Shown here: in pieces, positions 20,417 through 31,871 of the stretch
How positions within the stretch are numbered: position 1 is the stretch's first letter
Layout: the number at the start of each line of letters is the position of its first letter
Assembly: GCA_030407085.1 (NCBI GenBank)
Contig: CM059582.1
Location: forward strand, 90,446,501-90,510,500
Length of the DNA stretch: 64,000 bases
From: Trichopria drosophilae
Lineage: Eukaryota > Arthropoda > Insecta > Hymenoptera > Diapriidae
Direction of reading: 5' to 3'
Program-made: the position numbers and the translations under genes
Notes under the pieces: model-generated
What the model was told of the DNA's origin: nothing
The model's input: only the letters and a program-made list of their open reading frames with translations
Databases searched by the model: none

Positions 20417-23211
20417 ATGTAGAATGCAAACCCATAAGGCATTTTTCAAAAATTTGAAAAGTTTTTGGGTTTTCCCTGATTCAAATTTTTTACCTCTCTT
20501 TTTGAAAACATATGTCAGTTTTGTACTTGAAGTTCAATGAGTACCATTTTTTCTAGGATTACTCAAAATAAGATGTAATTTAAAAAAAAATAGCTCATGG
20601 AAAACAATTTTTTTTTACAAAAATAAGACAAAAAAAATTTTTTAATTCAATTTAAAAAAAAAATACACATTCGAATCAAATGTTTTAATATTGTCGTTGT
20701 TCTGTATGATATGAAGAATAAATCCTGAAAGTTTAATGGTGGGAGAACGATAACTTCAAGAGAAACAAATTAAAACGTCCGCGCGCGGCCCTGCGGTCCC
20801 TTGCAACGTGGTTCGCGCGTCGTGGCACCCATCTCGCCGCACCGCGTATCACGCGTACAATTGGAGCTTACAAATTGTTCTAAAATATAGCTCAGATTTC
20901 TTCGCTAGATTGATGCTTTTCTGATAAGTAAGTTGGGTATCTTTTTGTTCAAAAGTGTGAAGTTAAAAATGTGCTTTATGTGGTTTCAGTTTGAAATTTA
21001 AGGTATTTTGAAAGTATTTGTTTAAGATGCCTTTTCTAAGATTTTCTATAACCCGTTTCGGATGCCTAATCATAATAGTAAAAAAATGTTCGAAAAATTT
21101 CGGAAAGGCTTTTAAAATCTTATCCGAATCGGTTGTGATGCAGAATGGCATTTCTTTGCTACATCGCACGGCAAAGATCCTTGTGATGGAGTTGGAAGTA
21201 CGCTTAAAAGAGCTGTTGCCCGAGCAAGCCCACAAAAACCTCTGCAATTCGTGAATCCGGAAAATTTGTTTTTTTGCTAAAGGATTAGAAAAAAATTATT
21301 TAATCCATTAGCGCATACGGCGGACCAGTGGTGCGATTTTGGACACACGCAATTTTAACCGTTAGAATCAAACTTTTTCTTTATGGAAACTATGCACCCT
21401 GTGGTTTTAAAGGTCGCTAATCGCGAATCGGAAGTCAGAATTGCAAAATTTACATCAGATGATCTAATATGACGGTTCAAACATAGAAATACTGTTTTTC
21501 AATGAACCAGTTGGACAAACCGACCTTCTGATCTTTCGATATAAACGACAGTTTGTTTCCATAGGTTTTTGGGGTCGCTGAATACGAATTTGATATCATT
21601 ATTGCAAAATTAAAAATGGCTGCCTCAAAATGGCGGACATCAAGAAGTTACCTATTACACTGTCAAATCGGAATATCACAAAAATCGATGTATGTAAGTT
21701 TTTCAGGTCGCTGATTACGAATCTAAAGTCAGAATTACAAAAAGCGAAATGGCTGACTCAAAATAGCAGATATGAAGAGGCTAATTCTTACATTGTCAAC
21801 ATGTAATTCGTGAAAGTTGATGATGTAAGTTCTTGAGGACCCTGTCGTATCTAAAATTTATAAACAGGATTTAATTTTGTGTCGTCCGTTAGCCGTCGAA
21901 TACGTTTCCCAGCTCTCACCGCGTAGAGGTGGACGAATAGAGAGCCTTTTTATTTTTTTTATTTTTTTATATGTTAAAAATTTTTTATTTTTTTTTATAT
22001 TTTTTTCTGATTTTGGATTCCTGATCAGCGCCTTCAAAAACTTACATACATCGATTTTTGTGCAATTCCGATTGACAGTGTGATAGGTAACTTCTTGATG
22101 TCCGCCATTTTGAGTGAGCCATTTTGAATTTTGTAATTATGATATTAAATTCATATTCAGCGACCTCAAAAACCTATGGAAACCAACTGTCGTTTATATC
22201 GAAAGATCAGAAGGTCGATTTGTCCAACTGGTTCATTGAAAAACAGTATTTATATGTTTGAACCGCCATATTGGATCATCTGATGTAAATTTTGCAATTC
22301 TGACTTCGGATTCGCGATCAGCGTCCCTTAAAACCGTAGGGTACATAGTTTCCATAAAGAAAAAGTTTGATTCTAACGGTTAAAATAGCGTGTGTCCAAA
22401 ATCGCACCACTGGTCCGCCGTATGCGCTAATGGGTTAAAACAATAATTTGCGCAATCGATTACAATTTCGGACACACAAAAATTCTATGCATTCATTCCA
22501 GTTTCACAAATCGAAATAATCACCAGGATTTTTTCTAATGATACAGAAAATAAAAAGCAGTCCGTGATATTAAAATATTAAGACCTAGTCGACATAGAAC
22601 CCTTTCTAAATTCAGTAAAATACCACTAATGGAACAAAAAAATAATTCTGACATTAAGAGCCTTTTTTTCAAAATTAAAAAAAATATAATAAAATAATAC
22701 CTCAAAATACTAAAACAATCGGAAAAACAAAAAAAACAACATATTAAAAAAAAAACAAAAATACAAAAAAAATGGAGTCAATTACCGCCACGTCCTCGTT
22801 TGTGACTCCGAGTATGGCTGAGCGCGGAATTAAAAAAAATATTACTTTTTAGTTTAATTTGTTTCTCTCAAAGTTATTGCTCTCCCATTATGAAACTTTC
22901 AGGACTTATTCTTAATACTATACGGAATAACGACAAATTTAAAAAATTTTATGGGAACGTGTATTTTTTTTTTTTTCAAAAATTGAGTTAAAAATAGCTC
23001 ATGGAAAAGTTTTTTTTTTACAAAAAAAGACAGCAAAAAATTGTTTCCATGAGCTATTTTTTTTAACTACATCTTATTTTGAGTAATCCTAGAAAAAAAA
23101 TGTGTTCATTGAACTACAAGTAAAAAACTGACATAGGTTTTTAAACAAAGAGGTCTAAAATTTGGAACTGGGAAAAAAAAAAAAAATGCCTTATGGGTTT
23201 TCATTCTACAT
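20417..23211. mobile_element. 2.8-kb palindromic foldback element
   Basis: The ends ATGTAGAATGCAAACCCATA (20417) and TATGGGTTTTCATTCTACAT (to 23211) are inverted copies. Outer arms span about 20417-20790 and 22825-23211. Inner arms span about 21300-21840 and 21990-22440, including the 27-base CCATTAGCGC...GACCAGTGG block near 21305, matched in reverse at 22408. Two unique spacers (20790-21300 and 22440-22825) separate the arm blocks. I find no transposase; two opposed frames at 20963-21254 have no recognisable family. The inner arms hold gccatttt/cagcgacc repeat units. It is best explained as a non-autonomous foldback element or a composite of inverted repeats. Confidence 0.75.
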
Positions 23212-23749
23212 ATACAAAAGAACATATTTGCACAATTTCATAAAAATCGGTGAAATCATTTAAAAATCTCATGATCAGTTGACGTGGAATTGCTCATTTA
23301 TATGTATAAAATAAAACAAATAAGATTAAATTTATTTACATTGAAAAGATTTCAAAAATCAATTAAAATAATTTTTATTATTTCAAAGTCCATTATCTTT
23401 TTTAGTAAAGTAATATTTCAGAATCAATTTTGCTTTTTAATAATTTAATTTAAAGGAAAATTTCCTTGATTTAGGCTCATCTGTTACACAGAAACGCTAG
23501 TTTTTTTCATGTGGATGCACGGAGAAGTCGTTGAGAGAACAGCTGTGCTTCGCGCATGTGCGCAGCGCACTCTCTCCGTTTGCACAGCAGCTCGCTTAAG
23601 ATTGAGTGAGTGACTCACTCAAAATGCTGAGCCAGCAGCCGTCTCAAATCGCAGGAAAGCTACCGTGTTGTGAAAAAGATGGCAGTCTTCTCAAGTACTT
23701 GAGCGGCATGCGGAACGCATTACCGCTCACAACTATATAGAAGAATGAT
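23212..23749. other. Unassigned sequence, possible outer arm of next palindrome
   Basis: AT-rich up to about 23500, then a more GC-rich stretch with GAGTGAGTGACTCACTC. A related GAGTGAGCAGCTCACTC phrase lies at 25918-25934, hinting that the inverted repeat centred near 24.7 kb extends this far. No coding sequence. Confidence 0.4.
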
Positions 23750-25460
23750 TTTGTAACAAAATGATAACTTGAATCAATCGGATTGAAACAAATTTCACCA
23801 AATTTGTGAGCGCAAGACATATACAGAAATATAATTGTAAATTAATTTAAGGCAAAAATTACATTTGTTATCTTAGAGTAGAGCAGAACAATTTTTCACC
23901 GATAATAGTGAAATGGACTTTTTCTGATGAAAATTGATCTATTCTATTCGAAGATCAAAAATATAATACTGGCCTTGAATTGATTTATATGTAATTATAT
24001 TTCTGCTGTTATAAACTTAGTGAAATTTGTTTCAGACCGATTAGAAGTAGTTAATCGTGTTCAAAATGTTGAAACAAAATTACAAAAAAATTTACGCCCG
24101 ACACTTTTCCAATATTTGGGAGAAAGTGGCAATCTGGTTCAATTATGATCATTTGCCATCACTTTGTGTTTAAACACCAATTTTAAAACTTTATACTTTT
24201 AGTAAAATAGCTCAAATAAATAATATTGACACTTTTCCCTTAAATGTGCAAAAAGCAGTATCGTGCTTAAATTTCTTATTATTTTGTCTAAACTTTTTGA
24301 ATGTGATAACTGGAATCGATCGGATTGAAACACTTACTCTCTTACTTCAAAGTAATCCTATGCTCCATTTTCCAAATACAATTTATGTAAATAATGAAAA
24401 CAATGTTAGCCAAAAGACATGAAAATTTCAACCGATGGGTTTAAGACTAATTATTTCAAGTTTCTGGATATCTTTTACCTCCAGAAACTTGAAGCAATTT
24501 GTCTTAAACCCATCGGTTGAAATTATCATGCTCAAAAAGTTAAAAGAAAATAATAAAAAATGTAACGTCGACGAGACTTTTTATCTTTTTATTTTAACTT
24601 TTTGAGCATGATAATTTCAACCGATGGGTTTCAGACAAATTGCTTCAAGTTTCTGGAGGTAAAAGGTATCCAGAAACTTAAAGGAATTGGCCTTAAACCT
24701 ATCGGTTGAAATTATCATGCTCAAAAAGGTAAAACAAACTAATAACAAATTTAACGTCGACTCGACTTTTTCTTACTTTTTTATTTTACCTTTTTGAGCA
24801 TGATTATTTCAACCGATGGGCTTAAGACCAATTCCTTCAAGTTTCTGGATACCTTTTACCTCCAGAATTTTGACGCAATTTGTCTTAAACCCATCGGTTG
24901 AAATAATCATGCTCAAAAAGTAAAAATAAAAAGATAAAAATCTCGTCGACGTTGAATTTTTTATTATTTTCTTTTAACTTTTTGAACATGATAATTTCAA
25001 CCGATGGGTTTAAGTCAAATTGCTTCAAGTTTCTGGAGGTAAAAGGTATCCAGAAACTTGAAGTAATTTGTCTTAAACCCATCGGTTGAAATTATAATGC
25101 TCAAAAAGTTGAAGTGAATGTAAGCACGATGTGGCTTTTTGCACATTTGGGAAATGGCAATCTGATTCATTTGTGATATTTTATAACAAATTTATAATTA
25201 TCACAGGTTATAACCAATACTGAAATCCAAATTACTACAAGTATATAGTTATAAAATTTGTGTTGAAACAGAAATTGATGTCAAGTGATCATAACTGAAC
25301 TAGATTGACACTTTTGTCCAAATATTGAAAAAGACGAGTCGGGCTTAAATTTCTTATAATTTTGTTACAACTTTTTGAACGTGATAACTTTAATCGATTG
25401 GTTTGAAACAAATTTCATCAAGTTTATGAACGCAAGACATATACAGAAATATATTTTCTG
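23750..25460. repeat. Large inverted repeat centred near 24.7 kb
   Basis: Blocks on the two sides match in reverse complement: TAAGCACGATGTGGC and TTTTTGCACATTTGGGAAA (about 25115-25160) against about 24235-24275. Related copies of GATAACTTxAATCGATxGGTTTGAAAC with GAACGCAAGACATATACAG occur at 23760-23850, 24300-24340 and 25380-25450, and inverted near 24000-24060. The centre is the alternating palindrome array. No protein-coding gene is evident. Confidence 0.65.
24420..25110. repeat. Array of alternating palindromes
   Basis: Two dyads alternate. One is CAACCGATGGGTTTAAG with its inverse around a centre reading ATACCTTTTACCTCC. The other is TTATCATGCTCAAAAAG with its inverse around a GTCGAC centre. 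The first dyad's centres fall near 24475, 24662, 24850 and 25035, about 187 bases apart, and each is inverted relative to the next. The whole 690-base array can therefore fold as a set of hairpins or as one longer hairpin. Confidence 0.85.
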
Positions 25461-26070
25461 AATATTTTTAGTGTTTCGGCAACAAATTTGTAAACATTCA
25501 TGCAGTGAAGTTGTATAGAACATTTTTGTAAAAAAAAATAAGCCGTCACTCGTAATAATCCATTCATTTTTTTTGATTTGTAAGGCTCTTTAAAAAGGCG
25601 ATAAGAAGGCAACAAATTGCTTAACACATTAGAAATTACCCACTTTACATACAAATGTTACGTGTAATTAGAAATGTCCAATGTGATATTAAAATAACAA
25701 AAGAAATGTGTAAAAATTGATTTTTGTTAAATTTATATTTACGTATTTATAATTTTAAAAATAATTATACAGAATAATTTTAGTCTTTGCTTGCTTATAA
25801 GCCGATTCCGCGGTTGTACATGATATGACGAAGAAGTCTCACAAGGCGGGAAAGCTGTAAACTTTTACAAGAGTGTGCATCTTTCCGCGCATGTGGTCAC
25901 GCGTTTCACTTATTTTGAGTGAGCAGCTCACTCAATTTGAGAGATCTGCGTTCCCTTACGAGGTCTCTCAGCTTAACTTCGATTGGCAGTGCGGCTATCT
26001 CCAATAAGACAGCAGCGCACTCAATGTGTTCTCAGTGTGGCATTTGTAAGAATGCACAACCCCTAAAACC
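25461..26070. other. Unassigned sequence
   Basis: AT-rich, then a short GC-richer part (25850-26060) with the inverted GAGTGAG phrase noted for 23212-23749. No gene seen. Confidence 0.4.
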
Positions 26071-26330
26071 CCCAAATACTTAATTTCATCTCGATCAAGT
26101 AACTTTATATATTTTGGTTCGGCCATTTTTAATACGTCATTTTGAATTTTCAAAATCTAACATCAGATTCGTAATCTGCAACTTCGAAAGCCCCAGAGTA
26201 CTGAGTTGCATCTCAAGCAAGTAACTTTTTATATTTTTGGTCGGCCATTTGGAACTCGCTACGTTGAATTTTCAAAATGTAACATTAGATTCGTAATCGG
26301 TGAACCCAAAACCCTCCGAGTAACATATTC
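26071..26330. repeat. 120-bp direct repeat (gccatttt family)
   Basis: CCCCAAATACTTAATTTCATCTC near 26072 and CCCCAGAGTACTGAGTTGCATCTC near 26192 start two related units. Each contains CAAGTAACTTT, CGGCCATTT, TTGAATTTTCAAAAT and AGATTCGTAATC. They belong to the same phrase family as 6420-6530, 9394-9640 and 21540-22340. Confidence 0.75.
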
Positions 26331-29300
26331 CAGTTGATTTCCGCGACAAGAAAATTGTATTCTTCTAAGGAGAGCAACATGCGATGAACGTCGAATAAAC
26401 ATACGAAAAACCTGTATACTTCAAATCTTTATAACTTTTTAAATACAATAGATAGAAAGATTTCTTTGTTTTTAAAGAATTGTGCAGAAATTCGTCTACA
26501 TTTGTAGAACAATATAACCAACAAAATGTGAAAGTTGAAACAAATTCTACTAGTTATATTTTCTTTAAAACATATGTTCGAAAGGCTCTAACTTTGGAAC
26601 GAAATAAAATAAAGCAATGTTTCTTTTTTATTTTTACAGGTAATTTTGTATACTTTAATTTATTCTTTAGTTGCTTTGTCGCAGGACGCCTGAGACAAAT
26701 TATATTTACAGAAAATTAAAAAGAATACGTTTTTTTGCGTATTTTTGTAAATATTTTTAATTTTAATGTAGAAAAGTAATAACAACCTTTCGGAATTATC
26801 TTTCTAGAGTCAAAATCTAAACGTTCATGTAAAAAAATAGATCTAAACGTTATTTTGATGAAAATATTTAAAATAACCTTTAAAAAATGCGAAAAATCAT
26901 GATATTTCGAGTTTCCCTCTATCGATTATTTTCATTTACGGCTTAGAATAACCGCGAGACGAATCTGAAAATATGCCTACAAACAACCACGAGGTGCAAG
27001 AACTTTTGGGGTGTACTCGATCGAAGCTCACCGTGTGTATCTTTTGTTTAATTTAAAAACGATGATATTCGTTTAATATTTGTAACATTTGTGAATGAAT
27101 TCAATTTTCAATGTTACATTTACTGTCGATAACGAATAGCAGGTTGTGCCATAATTTCGAATTCTAACAATAAGTTTTAACAGGTAGTCAGTGTTTGTAG
27201 TTTAGGTGCCTTGCCGACCTGTGTGGTGTACAGACACTCATCTTCGGGAACGCGTACTGATTGTAATGTACGTACCAACACCGCTGGTTGTGACCCTTAT
27301 TGGCGCCAACAAATCAGCTACCACATTATTGAATACAGTCTGCCTGCATTATATTCTCTTTTGGTTCAGAGGAACCTTTCTAACGTCACCCTCACCCGTC
27401 CGAGGCCAACCTAAGTAGCGGTTACTACGGAACGAACCCGACACGCCGTAGTACCACCACCCCCCCCCCCCCCCTCCCTCATCTGAAACCCGCCGATAGG
27501 GGCTTGACACCGGACCCTGACTCCTATTCGATGGTAACAGACCAACCAAACGATCGGGTCCATGAGGTTGGCAATTCTCAAAGTTTATGAAGAGGACGGA
27601 ATATTCAAACGCATTGGTCCTCTTCGAGTTCGGGTTCGATGCTCTGCAATAGTTCGAGCATTCGAATTGTTTCCTGAAAGTCAAAATACTTACGTTTCTA
27701 TTGGGTAACTTTAACGTCGAATATCTCGAAAAACGCTACTTTCCTGAACCTTTTTTTCACAGGGAAATTATTTTTAGAATTTACTAAAGAATCTACTATT
27801 GAACGATTGTCCATCATGTAAGAATCACCCTGCATATGAACTAACAGTACTGGCGATGGGGGGGGGGGGGGGCACAAAGTACCTAGTAATTTTACAAGCC
27901 GTGACGCTTCTATGACTTTTCGTCCATCAATGGCCAGAAAAGAGTACCTATGCATTTAATAACCACGGCCCATCTAAGATTTGTATAATTCATGGTTGGT
28001 TGTACATAGATGCACTTGCTGTGTATACCGGGTTTAGTGAAAGAGCCTAAGTTTATTTCCCTAAGGTATATACCGATAAAAATTATGTCCTAAGATAACT
28101 GTGCTGGAACTGGACTTGCATCATCTCCTAGGAAAATAGTAACGTAGAAAATCAGGTGACCAAATACCGGACCTGCGGATCATCTCCAGGGAAAATCCTG
28201 ACCCGGGATATCAGATGACATTTTTACGAGACCTAAAGTAATTTGATTTTCGTTCAGGGAAAGTACACCTATAAATTGCTGCAGTACGTTTGTCGGAGCA
28301 GGTGAATCTAGATGTCCAACAGTTTAATTTAATAAAATATTTATTGAATTGTTTTTTTGTATCTCTGCTTTAGTTGATGAAACTTATTTAATTGTTGAAA
28401 AAATAAAATCAATTGCATTTAGAAATTTACTTAGAAAGTCTGTCTGATTCTGAACACAAAATTTATTGTTGAAGTAAAACGTGCACTAACATTCATTTTT
28501 AGCTTCGAGTGTTGACGGACATACGCATGTAACTTAAACTTAATATTTTCGGTCTTCAAACTAAAGTAACTAAAGCTTTAAAAAAACTAAAGTCACTACA
28601 AACAAATAGACCACTCATTCGCACAAATTGGGCAACCACAAAAAAAGGTCGGAACCAGGTCGGAACCATCCATTGCCGTTTGCGTTTGGAAATAAATATT
28701 CCGTTGAATTGTTGCAGTAGCAATTGTGGGGTTGGTGGCTTACTACCTGCAATCATCAAGAGAAGAATGGAATGGTTACACCATCTGCTGGAATTTTGAT
28801 TATTGGAAAGGAATAAGACAGTGACAAATCGATAATTTTTTTCATTAAAGTTACTTTTTCACCACTTCCAGATAACGCTCAAGCTAGCAGTCAATTCTTA
28901 AGAAGGAAGATTTGATTTTTGTGACGAATTTAATAGTGTTTTACATAATAATAAAAAATACAGATTGTCCGTGAAATTCAAAGGTACCCGAGGCATGTGT
29001 CAAAATGCAGATCTCCTAATCTGATGTAGAATTTAAAATTTGAATCTTTATTTTTTATTACTTTCTACCTACACAATCACGTCAAACTCACCCAGTCGCT
29101 GGCCATAATATCACAAATATTTTTATTACAAAAAAATATCCTGAAAAATTATTAAAGCGCATTAAATTTCATTCTCTCTTATGAAAAAAAAAATGAAACT
29201 TTTATTGTTGATGTCAAAATTCATTTCATTGATGGAAAAACTAAAATTAATTGCATTTATAAGTTTACCTAGTTAATTAGGGCTGTCAAATGGCCCAAAT

Positions 29301-29640
29301 CTGTCAGAAAAGTGACCAAATTTTGCATGTATTTTGTAAGTGCTTATTTGAAATTTTCTTCACAGAAATTTCACGGTTCTCTGATTTCACTTGTTGACTG
29401 CTGAAATTTTTTTTTACCTCCGCACTAACACAATTATATACGTTTTCCAAATTATGGTAGAAAAGTATATTTGAGATATTAATTAAAAATAACTCACCCA
29501 GACTTTCTTACGATATTATAAATTCCTTTACGAGTTACTAGATTAATCGCAGCTTCCTTTGCAATTGCCTGCTGAAATTTAAATGCATTTTCAGATTTTT
29601 TTGGCACGCATTCAGAAATATGTTTTTGGCCTGTTTGGAA
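26331..29640. other. Unassigned intergenic sequence
   Basis: Mostly AT-rich non-coding sequence. A C-run lies at about 27461-27478 and a G-run at about 27857-27872; both are typical of error-prone homopolymers. I see no gene, tRNA or element boundary that I can support. Short open frames, including those at 27206-27418, 27349-27684 and 28556-28759, show no family signature. Confidence 0.45.
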
Positions 29641-29644
29641 TATA

Positions 29645-30126
29645 TGTTAAGGCTCAAAACACTGAAGGCCCTAAATAAGAAATTACACTGTTTATTTAAA
29701 AAAAATGAATCCGTTCCATACAAGACAATTGTTTCTCGCTCATTCGAAAGCGTCGGCACGCTCGCCTCACAACACCACGTGGCGCGTCGCAAGTTCGTTC
29801 CGTAGTCGTTACTGTTTCCGCGGAGCCTTTTCCGACCGAAATTCGCGATTACACAGAAACTCTCGACAAACAAACAAAACTGAATATCATATGCGATTGT
29901 CGGAAACTTATTCTGCCCGCTCTAGCGCAACCAAAAGAAATTTGCAACTTAGAAGTCAAATAACGCGTGCGACCCTCTCGCCACCAGGCTCTGAGCCTCA
30001 CTGCTTCTATATTGTACGGTTTCCTTCCCACTCTTGTTTACGTATGCAACTAATTGTTAAATTATGTATACGAAAATAATATGTTCGTTTGTATATTAAA
30101 TTGATGAGTCTATAGATTCTTTAACA
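29645..30126 (-). repeat. GypB 3' LTR
   Basis: The 482-bp LTR runs TGTTAAGG to CTTTAACA on the plus strand. It is the 3' LTR for the minus-strand element and is nearly identical to 34919-35402. Confidence 0.93.
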
Positions 30127-30161
30127 GCTCGGTCATCCTGACAATTCAGCTCGTCCTCAGC

Positions 30162-30920
30162 TCATGGAGTGTAGCGATTTGGTGGTTGTCTATTTCGGAC
30201 AGGTCGGTTTATCCCTGGAGTTATTGAGCTCGTGATGTCCTGCATGGGGTCCTCGTCCAACGGTTCATTTTCGCATACCACTTCGTTGGATCGATTGGTG
30301 TCTTTTTCTGACGAAGCAGAATCATTCTCCGTTGATTCTGTATCTACGTGTGGTTTCCAGATTTTTAGTTGACTGGAGTGTGCAGTTGTAGCATATCTTC
30401 GACCCATGCGCTCTTCCCATTGTAGATCTGCTACACAATAGGTGTCGTGATCCAAAACCTTGGTCACTACTAGGGGCCCGCGCCTTCGCGCCTGAAGTTT
30501 TGTGGATTCACCGGTCGCCTCCGAGTATGTAGTCATAAATACAATGTCACCCTTATGGAATTTGGCAGTCTTCTCCCTGGTTGCATCGTATCTTTCCTTA
30601 TATTCCATTTGCGCCCGCGATATTCTTACTCGAGTATCTTCTTGCAATTGAGCTGGATCTACGTAATTGTTCTCTTCGCTACGGGTAAGTTTACGCAGCT
30701 CCCCTTCACTTCGACGAGCATTGTAACCATAGAGCATCTTGAAGGGCGAAAGTCCTGTGGTTGCGTTTTTGCAATCGTTTAGGTCTAGTTGTACTTTACG
30801 TAAACATGTATCCCAGTCTCGTCCACCGTCATCTTGAAGACTTAATTTCAACGCGGGAAGCAATGTGGCGTGCAGACGCTCTACCATGCCATTTGCTTGG
30901 GGATGTCTCGGTGACGTCAA
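30162..30920 (-). pseudogene. GypB integrase, C-terminal half
   Basis: It opens with SPRHPQANGMVERLHATLLP, holding the third catalytic residue (E in MVERLH). It continues through the DNA-binding C-terminal domain (MLYGYNARRSEGELR; KFHKGDIVFM; RRGPLVVTKVLDHDTY) and an acidic tail, ending in QPPNRYTP. It is out of frame with the upstream half at 30917-30920, where only a small shift separates them. Confidence 0.9.
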
Positions 30921-31690
30921 TGTGTGGTGATTCCCTGATCTTCACAATATCTCTCAAAGGCCTTTGACATAAAACATGGTCCACGATCCGTAATTAAGCG
31001 TTGCGGTGTTCCGAATTGCTCTACTATGTCTCGAACGGCTCGTAAAACTGGAGGTGTTTGCGTGTTTTTGACGGCATATAGTATGGTAAACCGAGTTAAA
31101 TTGTCTATGACCGATATAATGAATTTATTTCCTCTACGCGATGTCACCATAGGGCCTACATGATCGAGGTGGACGACCGCGAATGGTCGATTTCCTGGTG
31201 GTATCGGATGCAACACGCCTGGTTGTTTTCCGGAGACTGCCTTAACCATAACACAATGAATGCAACTTCTAATATGTTGCCTAACGTACCTACGTAAGCC
31301 CGGAAAATAGTATGCTCTAGAGATTAGTTCCGTTGTACGCTCGACTCCGGGGTGACTTTTCAAATCATGGAACCTTATCACTAAAGCTTTTCGTAGAGTA
31401 TTAGGTACTACGTAAAGTAAACTAGATTCTTGCCGCTTATATAAAATTCCTTCTCGTAATTCATAGTCCTTGACTTCATTTGTCTCGGAAGAACTTCTAG
31501 CCTTACCGTTCATTTTTGTTAAAATGTCTTTCTTTCGCTGTAATACGTTGTCCATATATTGATACATACGAATCTCATCCGCTACACCAATAATGGTAAA
31601 TACATTATGTTCGAAGCTGGGCAGGTTAACTAAATCTGTGCTGTTTTCCACTGGTGCTCTACTGAGAGCATCTACATGTACTAGTTTAAT
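30917..31690 (-). pseudogene. GypB integrase, N-terminal half
   Basis: After a LVHVDALSRAPVE tether comes the HHCC zinc module (RFHDLKSHPGVE; CIHCVMVK). Then come the first two catalytic Asp residues of the core (D in VHLDHVGP, D in ITDRGPCF). The frame stops after EDQGITTH at 30917, just before the glutamate-containing half resumes in another frame. It would otherwise be a normal Gypsy integrase. Confidence 0.9.
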
Positions 31691-31871
31691 ACCTGATGTG
31701 TTGAATATCGTAGTCGAATTCAGACAGTAAGCTACACCATCGAATAACTTGGGGGTTAGTCGTCTTTTTCGCATTAAGATATATGAGAGCATTACAGTCA
31801 GAAATGATCTTAAAGTGTAAGTTAATTAACCACATTCTAAGCCGTGTAACTGCCCATATGATAGCTAACAA
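31686..31871 (-). pseudogene. GypB RNase H fragment
   Basis: The frame continues directly after the stop at 31872-31874 with LLAIIWAVTRLRMWLI, then FKIISDCNALIYL and the end of the RNase H domain, up to FDYDIQHIR. There the frame changes near 31690 to that of the integrase. The nonsense codon replaces what is normally the catalytic-region Glu codon (the E of S-x-x-E-L/LLA). Confidence 0.85.

Noticed and set aside
16950..20457. Repeated 65-120-codon frames in the satellite
   Set aside because: They recur with the monomer, are not conserved in frame, and show no domain.
20963..21254. Opposed 78- and 94-codon frames in the palindrome
   Set aside because: They overlap on both strands, have no recognisable family and no supporting signals.
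27461..27872. C-run and G-run as functional quadruplex or regulatory signals
   Set aside because: Simple homopolymers with no other support; their lengths may be sequencing artefacts.
23212..29640. Host protein-coding gene
   Set aside because: No ORF with domain features, no convincing exon structure, and no similarity I recognise.
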